This document shows, piece after piece, positions 1-5,047 of a DNA stretch of 5,486 nucleotides. A model generated the notes under the pieces. That model was not told the DNA's origin, ran no database searches, and saw nothing but the letters and a program-made list of their open reading frames with translations. Position numbers and translations under genes: made by a program. This DNA is from Sulfurimonas sp. GTDB lineage: Bacteria > Campylobacterota > Campylobacteria > Campylobacterales > Sulfurimonadaceae. Within the stretch, counting starts at the first letter, position 1. Each line of letters begins with the position of its first letter. The stretch lies in NCBI GenBank assembly GCA_022712845.1, contig JAFLJV010000081.1, positions 1 through 5,486 on the forward strand. The letters run 5' to 3'.

Positions 1-93
1 GTTTTAAAAAAATAATCTTGCACAAAATTTTTCATCGCCTTAGCTACGGCTAAGACTTAAAAAAAGTTTTGCACAATCCTATCTTTTTAAAAC
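1..93. repeat. Imperfect 93-nt intergenic inverted repeat
   Basis: The outer arms GTTTTAAAAA (1-10) and TTTTTAAAAC (84-93) are exact reverse complements. Pairing continues inward with scattered mismatches, and the centre is a perfect hairpin: CTTAGC (39-44), loop TACG, GCTAAG (49-54). The octamer TTGCACAA occurs once in each arm in the same orientation (18-25 and 69-76). Neither strand has a T-run directly after the central stem, so it is not a classic intrinsic terminator. It resembles a REP/MITE-type palindromic element or the 3' structure of a gene lying left of the window. It begins at the window edge and may extend further. The structure is visible in the sequence; the mobile or dispersed nature is a guess. 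Confidence 0.6.
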
Positions 94-150
94 TCTCTGA
101 GAATATGGTAATTATTTAGAGGGTTCAATATTATCGTATGTAAATTTTAT

Positions 151-156
151 TATAAT
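151..156 (+). promoter_or_regulatory. Probable -10 box of the CDF transporter gene
   Basis: A consensus TATAAT lies 22 bases upstream of the ATG at 179, inside an AT-rich run, with no convincing -35 hexamer. This suits the housekeeping sigma factor of Campylobacterota, whose promoters usually lack a conserved -35. Transcription would start near 163, giving a leader of about 16 nt that just contains the ribosome binding site. Confidence 0.5.
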
Positions 157-168
157 TGTATCCTAAAT

Positions 169-173
169 AGGAG
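169..173 (+). promoter_or_regulatory. Shine-Dalgarno AGGAG that decides the CDF start
   Basis: AGGAG at 169-173 sits 5 bases before the ATG at 179. A GTG at 173 in the same frame would lengthen the protein by two residues, but its first base is the last base of this Shine-Dalgarno, so it is an unlikely initiator. The ATG at 179 is preferred. Confidence 0.7.
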
Positions 174-178
174 TGTTA

Positions 179-1072
179 ATGAGATTAGAGAAAAAAGCAA
201 CTGTTGTCTCAACATCAGTTGCCGCTTTATTGGTATTTATTAAAATGACAGTAGGAATACTAAGTGGCTCTATCGCTGTTTTAGCCTCTGCAATTGATTC
301 TCTGCTTGATTTAACTGTTTCATTATTTAACTATTTTGCATTACATAATGCCGAAAAAGAAGCTGATGATAATTTTAATTTTGGACGAGGAAAAATTGAA
401 CCATTAGCAGCAGTAATTGAAGGTACTGTAATAATTCTCTCCGCACTCTTTATATTTTATGAAGCACTAATTAAAATGGCTCATCCTAGAACTATGGAGT
501 ATATGACTGAAAGTATAATTGTTATGCTAGTTTCTATCGTTATTACAGCATTTTTAGTGATGTTTTTAAATTATGTTGTAAAAAAAACAAACAATATGGT
601 TATAAAGGCAGATGCTCTTCACTATAAAACCGACCTTTTCTCAAATGGTGCAGTACTTATAGCACTTGCTCTTATCTCAATGACAGGAGAGGAGTTAATT
701 GACCCAATATTAGGAATTTGTATAGCTATATACATGATTTACTCTTCTATTCCTATTATTAAAGAGGGTATATTAATGCTTCTTGATGCTGCACTTCCTG
801 AAGATGATATACAAAAAATAAAAAATATTCTTGATAAGGAAACAGCAGCTACAAATTATCATTATTTACAAACAAGAGAATCAGGTTCAGATATATTTGT
901 ATCTGTGCATGTAGTATTTAATATTAGTATTTCATTATATGATGCACACTCCGTTTCAGATAAAATAGAATTTCAAATTAGACAACTTTTCAAAAATAAA
1001 CAACTACATATACTAATTCATATGGATCCATATGATGATTCTGAAATTAATGAAATAGAAAGTGATTATTAA
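179..1072 (+). CDS. Cation diffusion facilitator (CDF) family metal efflux transporter, FieF/YiiP-like
   Basis: This 297-residue inner-membrane protein is close to E. coli YiiP/FieF (300 aa) in length and resembles it throughout. The family exchanges cytoplasmic Zn2+/Fe2+/Cd2+ for protons as a dimer. About six transmembrane helices are visible (roughly 8-28, 32-54, 77-97, 112-134, 153-169, 173-193), followed by a cytoplasmic domain at about 205-287. Transport site A is intact: D40 and D44 in DSLLD, and H148 and D152 in ADALHYKTD, the D-D-H-D set of the Zn/Fe branch. The C-terminal zinc site is also intact: H228, H244, H257, H281 and D283. Site B is degenerate: D63 remains, but the positions of YiiP H71 and H75 are F66 and R70. 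The gene appears monocistronic, with its own -10 box and a 122-base gap before the next gene. Family assignment is firm; the exact metal is not readable from sequence. Confidence 0.93.
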   Translation: MRLEKKATVVSTSVAALLVFIKMTVGILSGSIAVLASAIDSLLDLTVSLFNYFALHNAEKEADDNFNFGRGKIEPLAAVIEGTVIILSALFIFYEALIKMAHPRTMEYMTESIIVMLVSIVITAFLVMFLNYVVKKTNNMVIKADALHYKTDLFSNGAVLIALALISMTGEELIDPILGICIAIYMIYSSIPIIKEGILMLLDAALPEDDIQKIKNILDKETAATNYHYLQTRESGSDIFVSVHVVFNISISLYDAHSVSDKIEFQIRQLFKNKQLHILIHMDPYDDSEINEIESDY

Positions 1073-1110
1073 ATACAAGAAAATAAACTATAGACTGTTA
1101 CTTAAATTAC

Positions 1111-1140
1111 AAAAATAATCTTTTTTTTTTATTATTTTTT
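1111..1140 (+). terminator. Weak candidate terminator after the CDF gene
   Basis: AAAAATAAT (1111-1119) can pair with ATTATTTTT (1131-1139) around a C plus T10 loop (1120-1130), with T-rich sequence following. The stem has no G-C pair, so it would be a poor intrinsic terminator. The symmetry could simply reflect base composition. It lies 38 bases past the CDF stop codon. Confidence 0.25.
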
Positions 1141-1164
1141 AACTTTTAGAATTATATATGTTAT

Positions 1165-1170
1165 TATAAT
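1165..1170 (+). promoter_or_regulatory. Probable -10 box of the first pentapeptide-repeat gene
   Basis: TATAAT at 1165-1170 lies 24 bases before the TTG start at 1195. The surrounding bases match the region upstream of the paralogue (2013-2030) almost exactly, which supports real promoter function. No clear -35 is seen. A T10 tract at 1121-1130 lies about 35 bases upstream. Confidence 0.5.
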
Positions 1171-1181
1171 TTGAATTTTTT

Positions 1182-1186
1182 AAAGG
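1182..1186 (+). promoter_or_regulatory. Ribosome binding site selecting a TTG start
   Basis: AAAGG at 1182-1186 is 8 bases before the TTG at 1195. No in-frame ATG gives a better start, and this TTG opens directly into a complete signal peptide. The paralogue has AGG at the same 8-base spacing before its own TTG. Confidence 0.6.
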
Positions 1187-1194
1187 TTTGAATT

Positions 1195-1974
1195 TTGAAA
1201 GCACTTTTTATAGCTGTATTACTAATTATTTGTTCATGTCTAGTATCTGCAAAAGTTATTATAGGTGAATACACTATACAACCAGAAGCTAATCTTACAA
1301 AAGCTGATTTATCAGATACAAACCTCACTTACTCTCAATTTCATGGTTCTAATCTCTCAAATGCAAATCTTTCAAATGCTAATTTGTATAGTTCTTATTT
1401 TCAAGCTGCAAACTTAAATGACACAAATCTAACAAATGCTCAACTTCAATTTGCAAACTTTAGTTACGCAGACCTTAGTGGTGCTAATTTTAAAGGTGCA
1501 AATATTGAAAATGCTATATTTGACAATGCTATACTAGATAATACAACTTGGATAAATGGATTAAAATGTAGAAAAGGAAGTAGAGGGTCTTGCCGCTTAA
1601 TATACAAAAAAAAGAAAAAAAAGCTTAGCCATACTATTAACTATAAAGGCAAAATTTTATCAAATAAAACTCTTGATAATTCTAATTTTGAAGGAGCCGA
1701 TTTAAGAGGATCAAAATTTGTAAAATCTTCACTTAAGGGTGTTAATTTTAAAGGTGCTAACTTAATGGGAGCAACTTTTAAAAGTGCTAACTTAGAGGGT
1801 GCCGATTTCACTGATGCTAATCTTTATGGAACAGATTTAAGATGGTCCAACCTAAAAGATGCAAAGTTTGATGGTGCTTCTACAAAAAGAACTAGGTTTT
1901 CTCATGCAACATGGATAGATGGAAATATTTGTGCTAAAAAAAGTCGTGGAAAATGTAAGATAAAAACTAAATAA
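1195..1974 (+). CDS. Exported double-block pentapeptide-repeat protein (copy 1)
   Basis: This 259-residue protein has a TTG start. Residues 1-19 form a signal peptide with a hydrophobic core ending in VSA, so signal peptidase I cleavage after A19 is likely. Block 1 has a hydrophobic residue every fifth position without a break from L34 to W119, with A/S/T two residues before each, typical of A(N/D)LXX pentapeptides. Block 2 runs in the same way from about Y150 to W240; only T230 breaks it. Each block should fold as a right-handed quadrilateral beta-helix of about four coils. Each ends in the same cap: W119, C125, C133 and W240, C246, C254, with SRG before the last Cys. A Lys-rich linker (138-143) separates the blocks. 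The mature protein has only these four cysteines, so two disulfides or metal sites are plausible. The function is unknown. Its export argues against a cytoplasmic gyrase-protecting Qnr/MfpA role. Confidence 0.85.
   Translation: MKALFIAVLLIICSCLVSAKVIIGEYTIQPEANLTKADLSDTNLTYSQFHGSNLSNANLSNANLYSSYFQAANLNDTNLTNAQLQFANFSYADLSGANFKGANIENAIFDNAILDNTTWINGLKCRKGSRGSCRLIYKKKKKKLSHTINYKGKILSNKTLDNSNFEGADLRGSKFVKSSLKGVNFKGANLMGATFKSANLEGADFTDANLYGTDLRWSNLKDAKFDGASTKRTRFSHATWIDGNICAKKSRGKCKIKTK
1606..1622 (+). repeat. A8-G-A8 homopolymer tract in the inter-block linker
   Basis: Two runs of eight A (1606-1613 and 1615-1622) separated by one G encode the Lys-rich linker of the first pentapeptide-repeat protein. 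The paralogue has a shorter, interrupted A-rich stretch at this place. Such runs can slip in replication or transcription; slippage here is inferred, not shown. Confidence 0.6.
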
Positions 1975-2023
1975 TACATTGAAAATTAATTAATTTATGC
2001 AAGAAATAAAATATATATGCTAT

Positions 2024-2029
2024 TATATT
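2024..2029 (+). promoter_or_regulatory. Probable -10 box of the second pentapeptide-repeat gene
   Basis: TATATT at 2024-2029 aligns with the TATAAT at 1165-1170 upstream of copy 1, within an otherwise nearly identical promoter segment. It lies 32 bases before the proposed TTG at 2062, about 8 bases more than in copy 1. Read-through from copy 1 is also possible, because no terminator is evident between the genes. Confidence 0.45.
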
Positions 2030-2049
2030 TAAAAAATTTATATTAACAT

Positions 2050-2053
2050 GAGG
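2050..2053 (+). promoter_or_regulatory. Ribosome binding site favouring TTG 2062 over ATG 2056
   Basis: GAGG at 2050-2053 is only 2 bases before the ATG at 2056, too close for good initiation. It is 8 bases before the in-frame TTG at 2062, the same spacing as in the paralogue. The ATG two codons upstream would add only Met-Ile. Confidence 0.55.
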
Positions 2054-2061
2054 TTATGATT

Positions 2062-2835
2062 TTGAGATTTTTTTATACTTTTATATTATCAATTTCTTGT
2101 ACATTTTCTTTATCTGCAACACAAGTTGGTAAATTTAAAATAGAGCCTGGTGCCAACCTTTCAAAAGCTGATTTATCAAATATTGAACACGATTATGGTC
2201 AATTTCATGGTGCAAACCTTGTTGGTGCTAATCTTTCAAATGCTAAAATTGAGTATTCATACTTTCAAGCTGCAAATTTAAAAGATGCAAACCTCTCTGG
2301 TGCTAATTTAACAGGTGTTAATTTTAGCTATGCAAATTTAAGTGGTGCTAATTTAAAGGATGCAAACATAAGCTTTGCAAAATTTGATAATGCTAAACTT
2401 GATGATGCTACTTGGACTAATGGACTGAAATGTAGAAAAAACAGTCGAGGTTCTTGCAGATTTATATATAAAGCTAAAAAAAGAATCTCTAGTAGTACTA
2501 TAAACTTTAAAGGCAAAGATTTATCAAATAAAACTATGAATAACTCTACTTTTATCAATGCTGATTTAAAAGGAACAAAATTTGTAAAATCCTCCCTTAA
2601 AAATGTAAACTTTTCTGGTGCAGATCTTACTGGAGCAACATTTAAAAGTGCAAATTTAGAAGGTGCTAATTTTTCTGGTGCAAATCTTTTTGGCACTGAT
2701 TTTAGATGGGCTAATCTAAAAGATGTAAATTTTGATGGTGCCATCATTAAGAGAACAAGATTTTCTCATGCTACATGGATAGATGGTAGCACTTGTGGGA
2801 AAAAAAGCTTAGGAAAATGTAAAAAAGCTAAATAA
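2062..2835 (+). CDS. Exported double-block pentapeptide-repeat protein (copy 2)
   Basis: This 257-residue paralogue of the preceding gene is collinear with it from the signal peptide to the end. An in-frame ATG at 2056 would give 259 residues, but the TTG at 2062 has the better Shine-Dalgarno spacing. The signal peptide is residues 1-19, with cleavage likely after LSA. Block 1 runs from L33 to W118 with a hydrophobic residue every fifth position, apart from H43, which interrupts the third repeat. Block 2 runs from about F149 to W239. The caps are W118, C124, C132 and W239, C245, C253, with the same W-x5-C-x7-C spacing as copy 1. The last cap reads SLG where the others read SRG. The linker (137-141) is basic but shorter in Lys than in copy 1. 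These four cysteines are the only ones in the mature chain. The gene ends 7 bases from the convergent rny stop codon. The function is unknown; a periplasmic or surface structural or protective role is only a guess. Confidence 0.85.
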   Translation: MRFFYTFILSISCTFSLSATQVGKFKIEPGANLSKADLSNIEHDYGQFHGANLVGANLSNAKIEYSYFQAANLKDANLSGANLTGVNFSYANLSGANLKDANISFAKFDNAKLDDATWTNGLKCRKNSRGSCRFIYKAKKRISSSTINFKGKDLSNKTMNNSTFINADLKGTKFVKSSLKNVNFSGADLTGATFKSANLEGANFSGANLFGTDFRWANLKDVNFDGAIIKRTRFSHATWIDGSTCGKKSLGKCKKAK

Positions 2836-2851
2836 TTTTAAATTATTTAGC
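2821..2851 (-). terminator. Intrinsic terminator of the cyclo-ligase/rny operon, overlapping both convergent 3' ends
   Basis: GCTAAATAATTT (2827-2838) and AAATTATTTAGC (2840-2851) form a perfect 12-bp inverted repeat around one central base. Read on the - strand, the stem is followed at once by six T (A6 at 2821-2826 on +), the layout of an intrinsic terminator for rny. On the + strand no T-run follows directly, so termination of the pentapeptide gene here is less certain. The stem is AT-rich, with G-C only at its base. Each arm carries the final Ala-Lys-stop codons of one gene. Confidence 0.65.
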
Positions 2852-4411
2852 GTATTCAATTGCCCTTTTTTCACGAATAACATTAACTTTTATCTCACCT
2901 GGATATTGAACTTTTTCTTCAATTTCTCGTGCTATCTCTCTTGCTATTAAAATTGATTCATCATCATTAATCATAGAAGCATTAACTATAACTCTCACTT
3001 CTCTTCCAGCATTAATTGCGTAAGCTTGTTTAACTCCTGAGTGTTGAGATGCTATCTCTTCAATCTCTGTGATTCTTTTTAAAAAGCTCTCTAAAACTTC
3101 TCTTCTAGCACCAGGACGAGCTGCTGAGAGAGCATCTGCCGCACAAACTGCTCCACACTCTATACTTTTAATCTCTTCATGACCATGATGAGCATAAATA
3201 GCATTAATTACTATACTGTTTTCATCATATCTATTACATATATCAGCACCTAAGTCAACATGATTACCATCTTGATCATGTGTTAAAGCTTTTCCTATAT
3301 CGTGAAGAAGTCCTGCTCTTTTTGCAAGTTTTATATCTCCACCCATTTCAGCTGTCATTATTCCAGCTAAATGTGCAACTTCAAGTGTATGAACCAATGC
3401 ATTTTGACCATATGAAGCACGGTAACGAAGTTTTCCAATAAGCTTTGTTAGTTCAGGATGCACTGCACCAATATTCATATCTGCTACTATCTCTTCACCT
3501 TCACTAAGTATACCTGCTTCAAATTCATCACAAACTTTTGCATATATATCTTCAATTCGAGCAGGTTGAATTCTACCATCATCAATAAGAAGCTCTATAG
3601 TTTTTGTTGCTATCGCTCTACGGTAAAGATTAAAACTACTTACTAAAATTGCATTTGGTGTATCATCAATAATAATATCTACACCTAAAAGTGTCTCAAG
3701 GGTTTTAATATTCCTACCCTCTTTACCAATTATACGACCTTTAAGTTCATCATCACTTAAATGAATATGATTAGTTAATTTTTCAGAAGCAAACTCCCCT
3801 GCAAATCTACTAGTTGCTTGAGATAAAATAAAATTTGCTTTTTCTTTAGCTTCTTCTTTTGCTTTATTTTCATATTTTCTAATAATATGAGCAATATCTC
3901 CACGAGATTTTTCTTCTATTTTTTCTAATAAAAGAGTTTTTGCTTCATCTTCTGTCATCCCTGCACTATGTTCTAATGTGTGCAGTGCTTCATTCACTTT
4001 TTGCTCATACTTTTTTTTTAGCGAGTCTAAAGATTTTTCACTTCTTTGTAAATCAACTTTTTTTGCTTTTAAAGTTACTATATCATCATGAATTCTTTTC
4101 TCTTCATCTTGTTTATAGCGTTTAAAAGCTTGCTCTTTTCGTATTACATCATCTTCTCTTTGATGAAGATCAGCTTTTGCTCTTTGCTTTACACTTTCAA
4201 ATTTTTTTGTAGCTTCTAACTCAATTTCATGAGACTTTGTATTAGCTTTATTTAAAAGTTGTTGTGCTTCATTTTCAATCGCACTAGCTTGTGCTTTAGC
4301 TTTTTCAACATAAATATCAAAATTAGCATTAGTCATTTTTTTAGAAATTAAAAAACCGACGATCCCACCAATAGTGGCTGTAACACCACCTATTAGCATT
4401 CCACTTATCAT
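2843..4411 (-). CDS. rny: Ribonuclease Y
   Basis: RNase Y is a membrane-anchored endoribonuclease that initiates mRNA decay. The 522-residue length is close to that of the B. subtilis enzyme (520 aa). In order, the protein shows an N-terminal membrane helix at about 4-22; a long charged coiled coil at about 28-205 rich in Glu, Lys and Ala; a KH RNA-binding domain from about 220 with the GKEG loop at 229-232; and an HD phosphohydrolase domain at about 337-430, with H341 and the metal-binding pair H370-D371. The family motif SAARPGARRE follows at 429-438, then the C-terminal domain. The ATG at 4411 lies one base after the cyclo-ligase stop codon, and its Shine-Dalgarno (AGGA) is inside that gene's last codons, so translational coupling is likely. 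The gene ends in a hairpin plus T-run. All expected domains are complete. An A9 run (- strand, 4011-4019) in the coiled coil is intact. Confidence 0.97.
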   Translation of the reverse strand: MISGMLIGGVTATIGGIVGFLISKKMTNANFDIYVEKAKAQASAIENEAQQLLNKANTKSHEIELEATKKFESVKQRAKADLHQREDDVIRKEQAFKRYKQDEEKRIHDDIVTLKAKKVDLQRSEKSLDSLKKKYEQKVNEALHTLEHSAGMTEDEAKTLLLEKIEEKSRGDIAHIIRKYENKAKEEAKEKANFILSQATSRFAGEFASEKLTNHIHLSDDELKGRIIGKEGRNIKTLETLLGVDIIIDDTPNAILVSSFNLYRRAIATKTIELLIDDGRIQPARIEDIYAKVCDEFEAGILSEGEEIVADMNIGAVHPELTKLIGKLRYRASYGQNALVHTLEVAHLAGIMTAEMGGDIKLAKRAGLLHDIGKALTHDQDGNHVDLGADICNRYDENSIVINAIYAHHGHEEIKSIECGAVCAADALSAARPGARREVLESFLKRITEIEEIASQHSGVKQAYAINAGREVRVIVNASMINDDESILIAREIAREIEEKVQYPGEIKVNVIREKRAIEYAK

Positions 4412-4412
4412 T

Positions 4413-4985
4413 TTATTTCCTATTTCTAGCCATAACAGTATTTTGCATTCTAAAATATGGAGTAATTATTACATCACATGTTATATCATGATCATCACAA
4501 ATAATTTTTTTTGTATAACAAAATTCTGACTGTATAAAAATTATATAAGGTTTTTTTTTCAATTTTGCAAAGAAACGATCATACATCCCTTTTCCAAAAC
4601 CAACTCTTTTTAAATTTCCATCAACACCCACTATAGGTACTATGGCTATATCTATATTTTTAATTTTTTTTAAACTGTTTCCCGCTTCATAAATATTAAA
4701 CTTCTTCTTCTTGAGCGGTAATCTAAATGGTACCATCTTAAAACTTTCGCCTTCCATAAATGGAACAAATATATCGGATTTATGTCGTTGTTTTTTAATA
4801 GTTTTCATTATATTTGCTTCCATTAACATTGGGATATAGCATAATATTTTTTTATTTTTAACTCTTTTAAGTTCTTTTTGTAAAAGAGAATTTATTTTTG
4901 CATCTTTATATATACGATTAAATTTTGATTTTTTTTTGATTTTTTTAAGACAATTTTGTCTAAATGTTGTTTTTGTAAGAGGCAT
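4413..4985 (-). CDS. 5-formyltetrahydrofolate cyclo-ligase (5,10-methenyltetrahydrofolate synthetase)
   Basis: This 190-residue cytoplasmic enzyme uses ATP to convert 5-formyl-THF to 5,10-methenyl-THF, returning the storage form to one-carbon metabolism. The diagnostic signature is visible: VPIVGVDG at 116-123, then the nucleotide-binding loop GFGKGMYDR at 129-137 (family form G-x-G-x-G-x-Y-D-R). The conserved HD-x2-CD-x-IITP tail is at 166-176. An N-terminal K5-x3-R9 matches the K-x2-LR start of the family. Length is typical. The protein is unusually Lys-rich, with several poly-A runs (for example A9 on the - strand at 4551-4559), in keeping with low GC. The Shine-Dalgarno is weak (AAAGA about 6 bases before the ATG). 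It is the first gene of an operon with rny and diverges from the thioredoxin gene. It is often called ygfA or fau in other bacteria. Confidence 0.9.
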   Translation of the reverse strand: MPLTKTTFRQNCLKKIKKKSKFNRIYKDAKINSLLQKELKRVKNKKILCYIPMLMEANIMKTIKKQRHKSDIFVPFMEGESFKMVPFRLPLKKKKFNIYEAGNSLKKIKNIDIAIVPIVGVDGNLKRVGFGKGMYDRFFAKLKKKPYIIFIQSEFCYTKKIICDDHDITCDVIITPYFRMQNTVMARNRK

Positions 4986-5001
4986 ATTAAATCTTTATGG
5001 A

Positions 5002-5007
5002 TATAAT
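5002..5007 (+). promoter_or_regulatory. Probable -10 box of the thioredoxin lipoprotein gene
   Basis: TATAAT at 5002-5007, preceded by TGGA, lies 40 bases upstream of the ATG at 5048. A good Shine-Dalgarno (AAGG, 5037-5040) stands 7 bases before that ATG. The box lies in the 62-base gap between two divergent genes, so the opposing promoters must be adjacent or overlapping. Confidence 0.5.
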
Positions 5008-5014
5008 TTCGTTT

Positions 5015-5020
5015 ATTTTA
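5015..5020 (-). promoter_or_regulatory. Possible -10 box of the cyclo-ligase/rny operon
   Basis: On the - strand TAAAAT at 5020-5015 would start transcription near 5008, leaving a leader of about 23 nt that includes the weak AAAGA ribosome binding site. TTATAT at 5006-5001 is an alternative, but it would place the start inside the Shine-Dalgarno. AT-richness makes either call weak. Confidence 0.25.
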
Positions 5021-5047
5021 CTCTAAAACAGAAAACAAGGTTATAAA

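Larger units (their letters stand above)
1154..2835 (+). repeat. Tandem gene duplication including promoter
   Basis: Two copies lie head to tail: 1154-1974 and 2013-2835. Both begin with ATATATG followed by TATTATA (1154-1168 and 2013-2027), which is the -10 region of each gene. The mature coding regions align without an internal indel. Roughly three quarters of residues are identical over the second half (27 differences in about 110 positions, counted by eye). Conservation of the promoter shows that the duplicated unit included the upstream control region. Confidence 0.8.

Noticed and set aside
1231..1251. Lipoprotein signal in the first pentapeptide protein (C13 and C15)
   Set aside because: The residues before these cysteines do not form a lipobox, and a normal signal peptidase I site (VSA) follows at residue 19.
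1290..1560. Short repeated DNA words (for example GGTGCTAAT, GCAAATCTT) suggesting a CRISPR or minisatellite
   Set aside because: The period is 15 bases, variable in sequence and in frame, exactly as expected from coding pentapeptides; there are no spacers of constant length.
1983..1996. Perfect 14-base palindrome AAATTAATTAATTT as a possible operator
   Set aside because: It is purely A/T in a very AT-rich gap and is absent from the matching place upstream of copy 1, so chance is a sufficient explanation.
2328..2747. Open frame of about 139 codons on the - strand inside the second pentapeptide-repeat gene
   Set aside because: It is the antisense shadow of the five-codon repeat. Its periodic Ala-Pro/Phe pattern mirrors the real frame, and the + strand gene has a signal peptide, RBS and paralogue.
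1195..2835. Qnr/MfpA-type quinolone resistance protein
   Set aside because: Both proteins carry signal peptides and are predicted to leave the cytoplasm, whereas gyrase-mimicking pentapeptide proteins are cytoplasmic.
3458..3646. Short + strand open frame inside rny, and a similar one at 3940-4125
   Set aside because: Both are antisense to well-conserved RNase Y domains and show no ribosome binding site or family resemblance.
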